From assembly GCF_018524365.1 (NCBI RefSeq), contig NZ_JAEKFT010000024.1:1-64000 (forward strand): DNA of 64,000 bases, given 5' to 3'. This stretch comes from Denitromonas iodatirespirans. Its GTDB lineage: Bacteria; Pseudomonadota; Gammaproteobacteria; Burkholderiales; Rhodocyclaceae. This document shows positions 26,250 through 34,853 of this stretch, piece after piece (within the stretch, counting starts at the first letter, position 1; each line of letters begins with the position of its first letter). The notes beneath the pieces were generated by a model, which saw only the letters and a program-made list of their open reading frames with translations, searched no databases and was not told the DNA's origin. The position numbers and the translations under genes are program-made.

Positions 26250-27710
26250 TTATTGCACGCCGCCCATGCACAGATATTTGATTTCGAGGTAGTCCTCGAT
26301 GCCGTATTTGGAGCCTTCGCGGCCCAGGCCGGAGGACTTCATGCCGCCGAAGGGCGCCACTTCGGTGGAAATGATGCCGGTGTTGATGCCGACGATGCCG
26401 TACTCCAGCGCGCCCGACACACGCCACACGCGGTTCATGCCTTCGGCGTAGAAGTAGGCGGCCAGGCCGAATTCGGTGTCGTTGGCCATGGCGATGGCCT
26501 CGGCCTCGTCCTTGAAGCGGAACAGCGGCGCCACCGGGCCGAAGGTTTCCTCGCGGGCGACGGCCATGGCGGGGGTCACGTCGGCCAGGATGGTCGGCTC
26601 GAAGAAGGTCCGGCCGAGCGCATGGCGCTTGCCGCCGGCGACGATGCGGGCGCCTTTGGACACGGCGTCGTTGATGTGCTCCTCGACCTTCTCGACCGCG
26701 TTCATGTCGATCAGCGGGCCCTGGCTGGTGCCGTCGTCGAGACCGTTGCCGACCTTGAGCCCGGCCACCGCGGCGGCCAGTTTCTCGGCGAAGGCGTCGT
26801 ACACGCCGTCCTGCACCAGCAGACGGTTGGCGCACACGCAGGTCTGGCCGGTGTTGCGGTACTTGGAGGCCATGGCGCCCTGCACGGCGGCGTCGAGGTC
26901 GGCGTCGTCGAAGACGATGAAGGGGGCGTTGCCGCCCAGTTCGAGCGACAGCTTCTTGATGGTCGGCGCGCACTGGGCGGCCAGTTTGATGCCGATCTCG
27001 GTCGAGCCGGTGAAGGTCAGCTTGCGCACCGTGGGGTTGGCGGTCAGCTCGCCGCCGATGGCGGTGGCCGAGCCGGTGACCACGCTGAACACGCCTTTGG
27101 GCACGCCGGCACGCTCGGCCAGCACCGCCAGTGCGAGCGCCGAGAACGGCGTCTGGCTGGCGGGCTTGAGCACCATGGTGCAACCGGCGGCCAGGGCCGG
27201 GCCGGCCTTGCGGGTGATCATCGCGGCCGGGAAGTTCCACGGCGTGATGGCGGCGCACACGCCGATCGGCTCCTTGGTGACGACGATGCGCTTGTCCGGC
27301 TGGTGGCCGGGGATCACGTCGCCGTAGATGCGCTTGCCTTCCTCGGCGAACCACTCGATGAAGGAGGCGGCGTACAACACCTCGCCGCGCGCTTCGGTCA
27401 GCGGCTTGCCTTGCTCAGCGGTCATCAGCACGGCCAGGTCGTCCTGGTTGGCGACGATCAGGTCGAACCAGCGGCGCAGCACTTTGGCGCGATCACCGGC
27501 GGTGCGCGCGCGCCAGGCCGGCCAGGCGGCGTCGGCGGCGGCGATGGCACGGCGGGTTTCGTCCGCGCCCATGCGCGGCACGCTGCCGAGCGTCTCGCCA
27601 GTGGCGGGGTTGGTGACGGGCAGGGTCTCGCCGGAGTCGGCGTCGACCCAGGCGCCGTCGATGTAGGCCTGCTGGCGCAGCAGGCCGGGGTCCTTGAGTG
27701 TCAGGCTCAT
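26250..27710 (-). CDS. gabD: Succinate-semialdehyde dehydrogenase (NADP+ type)
   Basis: 486 residues of the aldehyde dehydrogenase superfamily. It has the Rossmann region with FTGSTEIG, the catalytic glutamate in LELGGNAPFIVF and the catalytic cysteine in NTGQTCVCANR; the second Cys two positions later is typical of GabD. The conserved PEST-like TFGPVAPLFRF and GMKSSGLGREGS blocks are present. It oxidises succinate semialdehyde to succinate, the second step of GABA breakdown. It lies between the transporter genes and gabT. Confidence 0.92.
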   Translation of the reverse strand: MSLTLKDPGLLRQQAYIDGAWVDADSGETLPVTNPATGETLGSVPRMGADETRRAIAAADAAWPAWRARTAGDRAKVLRRWFDLIVANQDDLAVLMTAEQGKPLTEARGEVLYAASFIEWFAEEGKRIYGDVIPGHQPDKRIVVTKEPIGVCAAITPWNFPAAMITRKAGPALAAGCTMVLKPASQTPFSALALAVLAERAGVPKGVFSVVTGSATAIGGELTANPTVRKLTFTGSTEIGIKLAAQCAPTIKKLSLELGGNAPFIVFDDADLDAAVQGAMASKYRNTGQTCVCANRLLVQDGVYDAFAEKLAAAVAGLKVGNGLDDGTSQGPLIDMNAVEKVEEHINDAVSKGARIVAGGKRHALGRTFFEPTILADVTPAMAVAREETFGPVAPLFRFKDEAEAIAMANDTEFGLAAYFYAEGMNRVWRVSGALEYGIVGINTGIISTEVAPFGGMKSSGLGREGSKYGIEDYLEIKYLCMGGVQ

Positions 27711-27737
27711 GTCGGTTTCCGTTCTTCAGGGGTGAGG

Positions 27738-28562
27738 TCAGGCGGTGCGGGCACCGCGAATGCGTTCGTTGCGGCGTCGCAGCGCTTCGAGGGTGATCAG
27801 CATCAGGGTGGACAGCACGATCAGGATGGTGGCCACGGCGGCGATGGTGGGGCTGATGTTCTCGCGGATGCCGCTGAACATCTGGCGCGGCAGCGTGGCC
27901 TGCTGCGGGCTGGCCATGAACAGGGTGACCACCACCTCGTCGAAGGAAGTGGCGAAGGCGAACAGCCCGCCGGAGATCACGCCCGGCGCCACCAGCGGCA
28001 GGGTGACGCGGAAGAAGGCGGTCACCGGGTTGGCACCGAGGCTGGCCGCGGCGCGCACCATGTTGAAGTCGAAGCCTTGCAGCGTGGCGGTGACGGTGGT
28101 GATGACGAAGGGCACGCCGAGCACCGCGTGCGAGAGGATCAGCCCGGTGTAGGTGCCGGTCAGCCCGAGCGGGGCGAAGAACAGGTACATGGCCACGCCG
28201 ACGATGACCAGCGGCACCACCATCGGCGAGATCAGCACCGCCATCAGCAGCGTCTTGCCGGGGAAGTCGCTGCGCACCAGGCCGATCGAGGCCAGGGTGC
28301 CCAGCGCCATGGCGATGATCGTGGCGGCCGGCGAGACGATCAGGCTGTTCTTGAGCGACTGCTGCCAGGACGGCGAGGTCAGGAAGTCTTCGTACCAGCG
28401 CAGCGAGAAGCCCGACATCGGGTACATCAGGAAGCTGTCTGAATTGAAGGACAGCGGGATGATGACCAGGATCGGCAGCACCAGGAAGGCCAGCACCAGG
28501 CCGACCAGCACGCGCAGGCCGATGTACCAGGCGCGCTCGAGGGGGGAAGCGTAGGCGTTCAT
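27738..28562 (-). CDS. ABC transporter permease, PotC-type (polyamine/GABA uptake)
   Basis: 274 residues with six hydrophobic segments and the permease EAA loop (AASLGANPVTAFFRVTLP). It is similar in size and motif to PotC/PotI spermidine-putrescine permeases. The start was placed at the ATG preceded by GGAGGAG; upstream in-frame sequence lies in the repeat element. It pairs with the permease at 28718-29977 and is 27 bases upstream of gabD, implying uptake of the substrate that GabDT degrade (GABA or a polyamine product). Confidence 0.85.
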   Translation of the reverse strand: MNAYASPLERAWYIGLRVLVGLVLAFLVLPILVIIPLSFNSDSFLMYPMSGFSLRWYEDFLTSPSWQQSLKNSLIVSPAATIIAMALGTLASIGLVRSDFPGKTLLMAVLISPMVVPLVIVGVAMYLFFAPLGLTGTYTGLILSHAVLGVPFVITTVTATLQGFDFNMVRAAASLGANPVTAFFRVTLPLVAPGVISGGLFAFATSFDEVVVTLFMASPQQATLPRQMFSGIRENISPTIAAVATILIVLSTLMLITLEALRRRNERIRGARTA

Positions 28563-28574
28563 GACGACTCCTCC

Positions 28575-28717
28575 GAACTTGTGAATAAATCTACTGCGCG
28601 TGCCGATTGCTGCGTTGCTCACTCGCTCACTCCTCGCCTATCCAATTGATATGTCTCGTCGTTCGCTCGTTCGCGCCTTGCACTCGGCCCTGCTCGCAAC
28701 GATTTCTTCACAAGTTC
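28575..28717. repeat. 143 bp MITE-like element with 17-base terminal inverted repeats
   Basis: The ends GAACTTGTGAATAAATC (28575-28591) and GATTTCTTCACAAGTTC (28701-28717) are inverted repeats with one mismatch in 17. The interior contains no plausible gene. One end abuts the TGA of the PotB-type gene (28718-28720) and the other lies 13 bases from the start codon of the PotC-type gene, just upstream of its ribosome binding site. The size, terminal repeats and lack of coding sequence fit a miniature transposable element. I do not see a clear target-site duplication. Confidence 0.75.
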
Positions 28718-29977
28718 TCAACGCCCGGCCGGGGCTTGACTGGCCCCCAGCCGGCGGGCGTAGAACACATACAGCACCAGGGTGGCGGCGAGCAGTACGG
28801 CGGACAGCGCGGCGGCCATGCCCCAGTTGATGGTCTGGTTGGTGTAGAAGGCGATGAAGTAGCTGACCATCTGCTCCTGCGGGCTGCCCAGCAGCGCGGG
28901 GGTGATGTAGTAGCCCATGCAGATGATGAACACCAGCAGCGAGCCGGCGCCGATGCCCGGCAGCGTCTGCGGGAAGTACACCTTCCAGAAGCTCTTGAAC
29001 GGCGGACAGCCCAGCGACATGGCGGCGCGCATGTAGACCGGCGAGATGCCCTTCATCACCGAATACAGCGGCAGCACCATGAAGGGCAGCAGGATGTGCA
29101 CCATCGCGATGTAGACGCCGATGCGGTTGAACACCAGCTGCAGCGGGGCGTCGGTGATGCCGAGCGCGATCAACGCCTGATTGACCAGGCCGTCGTTCTG
29201 CAGCAGCACGATCCAGGCGGCCACGCGCACCAGCACCGAGGTCCAGAACGGCAGCAGCACGAAGATCATCAGGTTGTTGCTCTTGTCCTGCGGCAGGTTG
29301 GCCATCAGGTAGGCCACCGGGAAGCCAAGCAGCAGGCAGCACACGGCGACGATCAGGCTCATCCAGAAGGTGCGCCCGAGGATGTCGAGGTAGATGGACT
29401 CTTCGGGCGGCGTGGCGGCCAGATCGCCGTCGGCGTCGATGGTCAGGTCGAGCGCCGAGAGCATGTAGAAAGCGGTGTAGGGCGAGCCGGTGCGCTTGAT
29501 GGTCTGCCAGATGTCGACATCGCTCCAGCGCGAGTCGATGCTCATCAGCGCGCCTTGCGGATCGACGCCGTCGTCGAGCGGCATCTTGCGCGCGGTTTTC
29601 ATGATCAGCGAGCGATAGCCCGGCGTTTCGCGATTGAGCCGCTTGGCGGCGGTGCCCAGCTCCGGCGTGCCGCGGATGGCGGTCAGCTCGCGGGTGAGGG
29701 CGGCGTAGGCCTCGGCCGGCGGCAACTCGTCGCCCGACCAGTGCTTGAGCACGGCGAGGGTCTGCGGCAGGGCGCCGTGCACTTCGGGGTTGTCGACACT
29801 GCGTTTGAGCAGTGCGGCGATCGGCCAGATGAAGGCAATGGCGAGGAACAGCGCCAGCGGCAGGATCAGCGCGCCGTACAGCAGCTTGCGGCGCCGCTCG
29901 GCGCGACGCAGTCGCTGCTTGAGGCCGACGACGGGATCGTTCGGCGGTGCGCTGAGCGACAAGGTCTCGGTAGGCAT
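28718..29977 (-). CDS. ABC transporter permease, PotB-type, with a large extracytoplasmic insertion
   Basis: 419 residues, about 110-130 longer than PotB/PotH proteins (about 290-310). TM1 is at about 33-58, and a hydrophilic insertion of about 140 residues (about 60-200) precedes the remaining five helices. The EAA loop is visible as AAMSLGCPPFKSFWKVYFPQT. The insertion is predicted to face the periplasm, where it might contact the binding protein. The gene is the third of the ABC operon and is followed by a MITE-like element. Confidence 0.85.
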   Translation of the reverse strand: MPTETLSLSAPPNDPVVGLKQRLRRAERRRKLLYGALILPLALFLAIAFIWPIAALLKRSVDNPEVHGALPQTLAVLKHWSGDELPPAEAYAALTRELTAIRGTPELGTAAKRLNRETPGYRSLIMKTARKMPLDDGVDPQGALMSIDSRWSDVDIWQTIKRTGSPYTAFYMLSALDLTIDADGDLAATPPEESIYLDILGRTFWMSLIVAVCCLLLGFPVAYLMANLPQDKSNNLMIFVLLPFWTSVLVRVAAWIVLLQNDGLVNQALIALGITDAPLQLVFNRIGVYIAMVHILLPFMVLPLYSVMKGISPVYMRAAMSLGCPPFKSFWKVYFPQTLPGIGAGSLLVFIICMGYYITPALLGSPQEQMVSYFIAFYTNQTINWGMAAALSAVLLAATLVLYVFYARRLGASQAPAGR

Positions 29978-30063
29978 GGGCGTCTTCCCGGTCTTGGAGG
30001 GGCTGGCCCGCCCGGGGGATTCGGGGGCGAGCAGGCCAGCGGGAGCGGTGCGTCAGGCGATGG

Positions 30064-30087
30064 GCTGCCGGCCCGTGGGCCGGCAGC
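30064..30087 (-). other. Strong stem-loop downstream of the binding-protein gene
   Basis: An 11-base perfect stem (GCTGCCGGCCC at 30064-30074 with GGGCCGGCAGC at 30077-30087, two-base centre) lies 12 bases after the stop of the binding-protein gene and 86 bases before the permease start. No T run follows, so it is more likely an mRNA-stabilising or partial attenuation structure, which is common after binding-protein genes, than a full terminator. Confidence 0.5.
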
Positions 30088-30099
30088 GGCAGGGCTGGC

Positions 30100-31128
30100 T
30101 CAGCGAGCGGCCCAGGCGTTGAAGCGCTGCTCCAGGTCTTCGCCGTACTCGACCCAGAACTCGGTGTTGCTCGGCAGCGCGCCCTTCAGGTTGGCCGGGG
30201 CGGTGGGCAGATCGGCCGCCACCTTGGCGTCCATCATGCCGACCGCGCCCTGATGCGTCGGGCCGTAGGGGATCAGCGCGGCGTACTGGCTCTGCGGCTT
30301 GGCCTGGCTGGCGAAGCGGATGAAGTCGTAGGCTTCCTTGATGCGCGGCGAGCCGGTCGGGATGGCCCAGGAATCGACGTCGTACACGCTGCCGTTCCAG
30401 ACGATCTTGAGGTTCTTGCCCTCGGCCTGGGCGGCGGCGATGCGGCCGTTGTAGGCCGAGCTCATGACCATGTCGCCGGAGGCGAGCATCTGCGGCGGTT
30501 GGGCGCCGGCTTCCCACCACTGGATGTTGGGCTTGAGTTCATCGAGCTTCTTGAAGGCGCGATCGACACCGGCGGGGGTGGCCAGCACGGTGTACACATC
30601 GGCCGGCTTGACGCCGTCGGCGAGCAGGGCGAATTCCAGCGTGAACTTGGCGCCTTTGCGCATGCCGCGCTTGCCGGGGAAACGCTTGACGTCCCAGAAG
30701 TCGGCCCACGAGGTCGGCGCCTGTTTGAGCTTGTCGGCGTTGTAGGCCAGCACGGTGGACCACACGAAGGTGCCGATGCCGCATTCGCCCACGGCCTTGC
30801 CGATGTAATCGCTCTTGTTGCCGATCTTGCTGTAGTCGAGCTTCTCGTACAGACCTTCCTCGCAGCCGCGCGCCAGCTCGGGCGATTCGACCTCGACCAC
30901 GTCCCAGGTGACGTTCTTGGTCTCGACCATGGCCTTGATCTTGGCCTGTTCGCCGTTGTACTCGCCGGCGACGATCTTGACGCCGCTGGCGGCCGCGAAC
31001 GGCTCGTAGTAGGCCGCCTGCTGCGCCTTCTGGTTGGCGCCGCCGAAGGAAATCACGGTCAGGTCGGCATGGGCGGCACCGCTCAGGGCAGCGGTGCCGA
31101 GCAGGGCGAGGGTGGACGTCAGCTTCAT
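30100..31128 (-). CDS. Periplasmic substrate-binding protein, PotD/PotF-type
   Basis: 342 residues with a signal peptide (about 1-21, ending AHA-DL) and a mature domain starting LTVISFGGANQKAQ, typical of the type 8 solute-binding proteins of PotD-like ABC systems. WDVVEVESPELARGCEEG, the YNGRIAAAQ segment and SWAIPTGSPRIKEA are conserved. The start was placed at MKLTSTLALLG with an upstream GGAGACTTTCC. Context with gabDT suggests GABA, a polyamine or a related amino acid; the ligand is unproven. Confidence 0.85.
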   Translation of the reverse strand: MKLTSTLALLGTAALSGAAHADLTVISFGGANQKAQQAAYYEPFAAASGVKIVAGEYNGEQAKIKAMVETKNVTWDVVEVESPELARGCEEGLYEKLDYSKIGNKSDYIGKAVGECGIGTFVWSTVLAYNADKLKQAPTSWADFWDVKRFPGKRGMRKGAKFTLEFALLADGVKPADVYTVLATPAGVDRAFKKLDELKPNIQWWEAGAQPPQMLASGDMVMSSAYNGRIAAAQAEGKNLKIVWNGSVYDVDSWAIPTGSPRIKEAYDFIRFASQAKPQSQYAALIPYGPTHQGAVGMMDAKVAADLPTAPANLKGALPSNTEFWVEYGEDLEQRFNAWAAR

Positions 31129-31177
31129 GGAAAGTCTCCTTGGTGTTTGCGTTTTGGCTGAGGGGTGAAGCGATCGG

Positions 31178-32275
31178 TCAGGCCGGCATGGGGGTGAGCG
31201 CCCGGATGTGCTCGGGGGCGATCTCCACATGCACCTGCTGTCCGGCGCCGGGGCTTTGCGCGAGCCGCGACACCGGGGTTTTGACGGTAAAGGTGGTGCT
31301 GCCGGCGACGCGCAGGCGGATGCGCAGGTGGTCGCCCAGGTAGATCAGCTCTTCGACCTGCGCCGGCAGGCGGTTGGCGCCGTCGGCGTCGGCGACGATG
31401 CGCACCCGCTCGGGGCGGATCGACAGCATCGCCGCCTCGCCGCTGCGGCCGACGCCGCCGTTGGCCGCCTTGAGGAAGCTGCCGTCGACCAGGCGCACGC
31501 CGCAGCTGTCGCCGTCGTCATGCTCGATGCGCCCGTCGAGTGCGTTGTTCTCGCCGATGAAGCTGGCGACGAAGGCGTTGGCCGGTGCGTCGTAGAGGGC
31601 GTCGGGGCGGTCGATCTGCTGGATGATGCCCTTGTCGAACACGGCGATGCGGTCCGACATGGTGAGCGCCTCGCTCTGGTCGTGGGTGACGAAGACGAAG
31701 GTCACGCCGAGGCTCTGGTGAATATGCTTGATCTCCAGCTGCATGTGCTCGCGCAGCTGCTTGTCGAGCGCGCCGAGCGGCTCGTCCATCAGCACCAGCT
31801 TGGGCTCGAAGACCAGTGCCCGGGCCAGCGCGATGCGCTGCTGTTGGCCGCCCGACAGTTGTTGCGGGTAGCGGCCGGCGAAGTCCTGCAGCTGCACCAT
31901 CTCCAGCGCCCGCTTGACCTTGGCGTCGATCTCGGCGGCCGGCAGCTTGCGCACGGCGAGCGGAAAGCGCAGGTTCTCGCCGACGGTCATGTGGGGGAAC
32001 AGGGCGTAATTCTGGAACACCATGCCGATGCCGCGCTTGTGCGGCGGTACGGTGTCGATGCGCTGGCCGTCGAGGCGGATCTCGCCGCCGGTCGGTGTCT
32101 CGAAGCCGGCGAGCATCATCAGGCAGGTGGTCTTGCCGGAGCCGGAGGGGCCCAGCAGGGTCAGGAACTCGCCCCGCGCGATGTCGAGGTTGAGATCCTT
32201 GACGATGAGGTTCTCGCCGTCATACGTCTTCTGGACACGGCGAAAAGTGACGATCGGGTCTGCGATGGGCTGCAT
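31178..32275 (-). CDS. ABC transporter ATP-binding protein, PotA-type
   Basis: 365 residues. Walker A GPSGSGKTT (about 42-50), the Q-loop NYALFPHMTVGEN, the ABC signature LSGGQQQRIALARAL, Walker B LVLMDEPLGALD and the H-loop FVTHDQSEAL are all intact. A C-terminal TOBE-like regulatory domain follows (about 265-360). It powers the two permeases encoded downstream. A good ribosome binding site (AAGGAG) precedes the ATG. It is the first gene of the minus-strand operon and is divergent from the GabR-like regulator. Confidence 0.88.
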   Translation of the reverse strand: MQPIADPIVTFRRVQKTYDGENLIVKDLNLDIARGEFLTLLGPSGSGKTTCLMMLAGFETPTGGEIRLDGQRIDTVPPHKRGIGMVFQNYALFPHMTVGENLRFPLAVRKLPAAEIDAKVKRALEMVQLQDFAGRYPQQLSGGQQQRIALARALVFEPKLVLMDEPLGALDKQLREHMQLEIKHIHQSLGVTFVFVTHDQSEALTMSDRIAVFDKGIIQQIDRPDALYDAPANAFVASFIGENNALDGRIEHDDGDSCGVRLVDGSFLKAANGGVGRSGEAAMLSIRPERVRIVADADGANRLPAQVEELIYLGDHLRIRLRVAGSTTFTVKTPVSRLAQSPGAGQQVHVEIAPEHIRALTPMPA

Positions 32276-32353
32276 ATGAGCTCCTTTGACGCTGGATCGG
32301 TGCCGTTTGTGGCAACAAGTGATGCAGTTTAAGCGCACAATTGTCTTGAATCG

Positions 32354-32387
32354 GGAACCAATCTGGATAGGTTTGAAGGAACCAATC
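32354..32387. promoter_or_regulatory. Direct repeats in the divergent promoter region of the GabR-like regulator
   Basis: GGAACCAATC occurs twice in the same orientation, at 32354-32363 and 32378-32387, 24 bases apart. They lie immediately upstream of the regulator start codon and about 79-112 bases upstream of the transporter operon. MocR/GabR proteins are known to bind paired direct repeats in their own intergenic regions, so these are good operator candidates. Confidence 0.55.
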
Positions 32388-32395
32388 GAAAACTC

Positions 32396-33901
32396 ATGAA
32401 TGCAGAGCTGATAGGTGCGCTGATCGCCCAGCGCTTGTGGAGCCAGCCTGGCGCGTCGCTGCTCAAGACGCGCCTGTATCTGGTGTTGCGCCAGGCGATC
32501 CTCGACGGCGCGATTCCGACCGGCATCAAGCTGCCGCCATCGCGCATGCTGGCCGACGCGTTGTCGCTCGGCCGCAATACCGTGGTGCGGGCCTACGACC
32601 AATTGCTGATCGAGGGCTACCTGGAAACCCGGGTGGGTGACGGCACCTACGTGGTCGAGTCGCTCAGCGTGCCCGGTCGGCGGGCCGCGTCGCAGACACC
32701 CCGGCCGCCGGCGACGACTGAGTTGCTGTCGCTGCGCGGTCGCCGGATCGCCGGCACGGGCGCCTCCAGCTCGGTCCAGCACGGCGCCTTCATGCCCGGC
32801 ATTCCGGACACCGAGCATTTCCCCTTCACCACCTGGCGGCGCCTGCTGTCCAAGTATGTGCGTCGCGAGCAATCGCATCTGCTGCACTACGGCGTCGGCG
32901 GCTTCGGCCCCTTGCGCACGGAGCTGGCCGACTATCTGCGCGCTACCCGCCTGATCCAGTGCGAACCGCGCCAGGTGATGATCTTCAACGGCACGCACCA
33001 GGCCATCGACCTGTGTGCCCGGCTGCTGTGCGATGCCGGTGATCGGGTGTGGATGGAGGAGCCCGGCTACTGGGGGGCGCGCACCGTGCTGCAGGCCGCC
33101 GGGCTGCAGGCCGAGCCGATCGCACTGGACGACAAGGGCATCGCACCTACCGAGGCGGATTGGGAAAAACCGCCGCGGCTGGTGTTCATGTCGCCCTCCA
33201 GCCAGTATCCGACCGGCATCGTGCTGTCGCTGGAGCGTCGGCTGGAGTTGCTGGCCAAGGCGCGCGAGCACGGCGCCTGGTTGATCGAGGACGACTACGA
33301 CAACGAGCTGCGCTATCACAATCGCCCGGTGGCCTCGCTGTTCGGCCTCGACGGTGCCGAACGGGTGATCTACCTGGGCACCTTCAGCAAGGTGATGTAC
33401 CCCGGCCTGCGACTGGCCTACCTGGTGGTGCCGCCGGCGCTGGTCGACGCCTTCGCCGCCGGCAATGCCGAGATGTACCGCGAGGGGCGGCTGACCGACC
33501 AGGCGGCGCTGGCCGAGTTCATCGCCGAGGGGCATTTCGCGGCGCATCTCAAGCGCATGCGCGCGATCTACCGCGAGCGCCGCGATGCCTTGCGGAGCAT
33601 TCTCAGCACCCGGCTCGGCGACGCGCTGACCGCCTCGGGCGGCGACGGCGGCCTGCACCTGCTCTACTACTTCAATGCGCCCGTCGACGACGCCGTGCTG
33701 GCCGCGGCGAGCATGGCGCGCGGCGTGGTGTTCCGGCCGCTGTCGATCTACTACCTCGACCCCGACCGGGCGCGCAGCGGCATGAACCTGGGCTACGCCT
33801 GCGTGCCGATGCCGCGCATCGGGCCGGCGGCGGACATCCTCTGCCAGGTGCTCGAACAGGGCTTTGCAGAGCTCGGCCGCAGGTGTCCGGTGGGCTGTTA
33901 G
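32396..33901 (+). CDS. GabR-like MocR-family transcriptional regulator
   Basis: 501 residues. The winged helix (about 20-85) has LPPSRMLADALSLGRNTVVRAYDQL, and a linker of about 40 residues leads to a class I aminotransferase-like domain with EDDYDNEL and the PLP lysine in GTFSKVMYPGLRLAY. It is divergent from the ABC transporter-gabD-gabT operon, so it most likely senses GABA with PLP and controls that operon, as GabR does for gabTD in Bacillus subtilis. That function is inferred from context and family; PdxR- or TauR-like ligands remain possible. Confidence 0.85.
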   Translation: MNAELIGALIAQRLWSQPGASLLKTRLYLVLRQAILDGAIPTGIKLPPSRMLADALSLGRNTVVRAYDQLLIEGYLETRVGDGTYVVESLSVPGRRAASQTPRPPATTELLSLRGRRIAGTGASSSVQHGAFMPGIPDTEHFPFTTWRRLLSKYVRREQSHLLHYGVGGFGPLRTELADYLRATRLIQCEPRQVMIFNGTHQAIDLCARLLCDAGDRVWMEEPGYWGARTVLQAAGLQAEPIALDDKGIAPTEADWEKPPRLVFMSPSSQYPTGIVLSLERRLELLAKAREHGAWLIEDDYDNELRYHNRPVASLFGLDGAERVIYLGTFSKVMYPGLRLAYLVVPPALVDAFAAGNAEMYREGRLTDQAALAEFIAEGHFAAHLKRMRAIYRERRDALRSILSTRLGDALTASGGDGGLHLLYYFNAPVDDAVLAAASMARGVVFRPLSIYYLDPDRARSGMNLGYACVPMPRIGPAADILCQVLEQGFAELGRRCPVGC

Positions 33902-33961
33902 AATCGGCAGCTTCGACTTTCCGACGCAAGGACGAGGCCGGTGCTGCCGGCGGGAAACGCG

Positions 33962-34576
33962 ATGTCTGGAACCCTGTTTATCGTCACCGCGCCCTCCGGC
34001 GCGGGCAAGACCACCCTGGTCAAAGGCCTCCTCGAGCGCGATGATGCGGTGCATCTGTCGATCTCCTACACCACCCGGGCGCCGCGCGCCGGCGAGGCCG
34101 ACGGGCGCGAATACCATTTCGTGGATGTGGCTAGGTTCCGAGAATTGCGCGATCGCGGCGAGTTTCTCGAATGGGCGGAAGTGCACGGCAACTACTACGC
34201 CACCTCGCGCGTCTGGCTGCAGGCGCAGATCGAGGCCGGGCGCGACATGCTGCTGGAAATCGACTGGCAGGGCGCGCAGCAGGTGCGCAAGGCCTTTCCC
34301 GGTGCGGTCGGCGTGTTCATCCTCCCGCCATCAACCGACGAGCTCGAACGCCGCCTGCGCGGACGCGGCACCGACAGCGAGGATGTGATCGGCCGTCGGC
34401 TGCTCGCGGCACGTGGCGAGATGCGCCATGTGGCCGAGTTCGATTACGTTATAATTAACAACGAATTGCCTGCAGCGCTGGATGATCTGGTGGCTGTTGT
34501 GCGCGCCGCCCGGCTGCGCTATGCCAACCAGCATGCGCGTCACCTGACCTATTTTGATTTCCTCGAGAAGGATTGA
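33962..34576 (+). CDS. gmk: Guanylate kinase
   Basis: 204 residues, the usual size. It has the P-loop APSGAGKTTL (about 10-19), the GMP-binding SISYTTRAPRAGEADGREY region (about 33-51) and the LLEIDWQGAQQV and RLRGRGTDS segments. The enzyme phosphorylates GMP to GDP in the cytoplasm. The start was placed at MSGTLFIVTAPSG, seven codons after an earlier in-frame ATG. It is followed after six bases by rpoZ and then spoT, a conserved block in proteobacteria. Confidence 0.95.
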   Translation: MSGTLFIVTAPSGAGKTTLVKGLLERDDAVHLSISYTTRAPRAGEADGREYHFVDVARFRELRDRGEFLEWAEVHGNYYATSRVWLQAQIEAGRDMLLEIDWQGAQQVRKAFPGAVGVFILPPSTDELERRLRGRGTDSEDVIGRRLLAARGEMRHVAEFDYVIINNELPAALDDLVAVVRAARLRYANQHARHLTYFDFLEKD

Positions 34577-34582
34577 GCTTTC

Positions 34583-34798
34583 ATGGCCCGTATCACGATT
34601 GAAGATTGTCTGAAGAAGATCCCCAACCGCTTCCAGCTGACCCTGGCAGCGACCTACCGTGCACGCCAGCTGACCACCGGCAACGAGCCGCAGATCGAGC
34701 TGGACCGCGGCGACAAGGACAAGCCGACGGTCATCGCCCTGCGCGAGATCGCCGCCGGCAAGGTCGGCCTGGAAGTGCTCAACCGAGGCCAGGCCTGA
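34583..34798 (+). CDS. rpoZ: RNA polymerase omega subunit
   Basis: 71 residues starting [19 protein letters not shown], with the conserved helix segment [12 protein letters not shown] and the [16 protein letters not shown] motif, all as in RpoZ of betaproteobacteria. Omega helps fold and assemble the beta' subunit and takes part in the ppGpp response. It lies between gmk and spoT. Confidence 0.95.
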   Translation: MARITIEDCLKKIPNRFQLTLAATYRARQLTTGNEPQIELDRGDKDKPTVIALREIAAGKVGLEVLNRGQA

Positions 34799-34853
34799 GC
34801 GTGCGATGACGCACCGCGCGGCTGGCATCTGAACCGGCAGGATCGGGTTTCAC

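Noticed and set aside
25402-28442. Very long plus-strand frames opposite gabT, gabD and the permease (for example 26103-28442)
   Set aside because: They are antisense to strongly supported genes and have His/Gly/Gln-rich composition typical of reversed GC-rich codons.
31178-34186. A 1002-codon minus-strand frame
   Set aside because: Only its last 365 codons (the PotA-type ATPase) are real; the upstream part is antisense to the GabR-like regulator and gmk.
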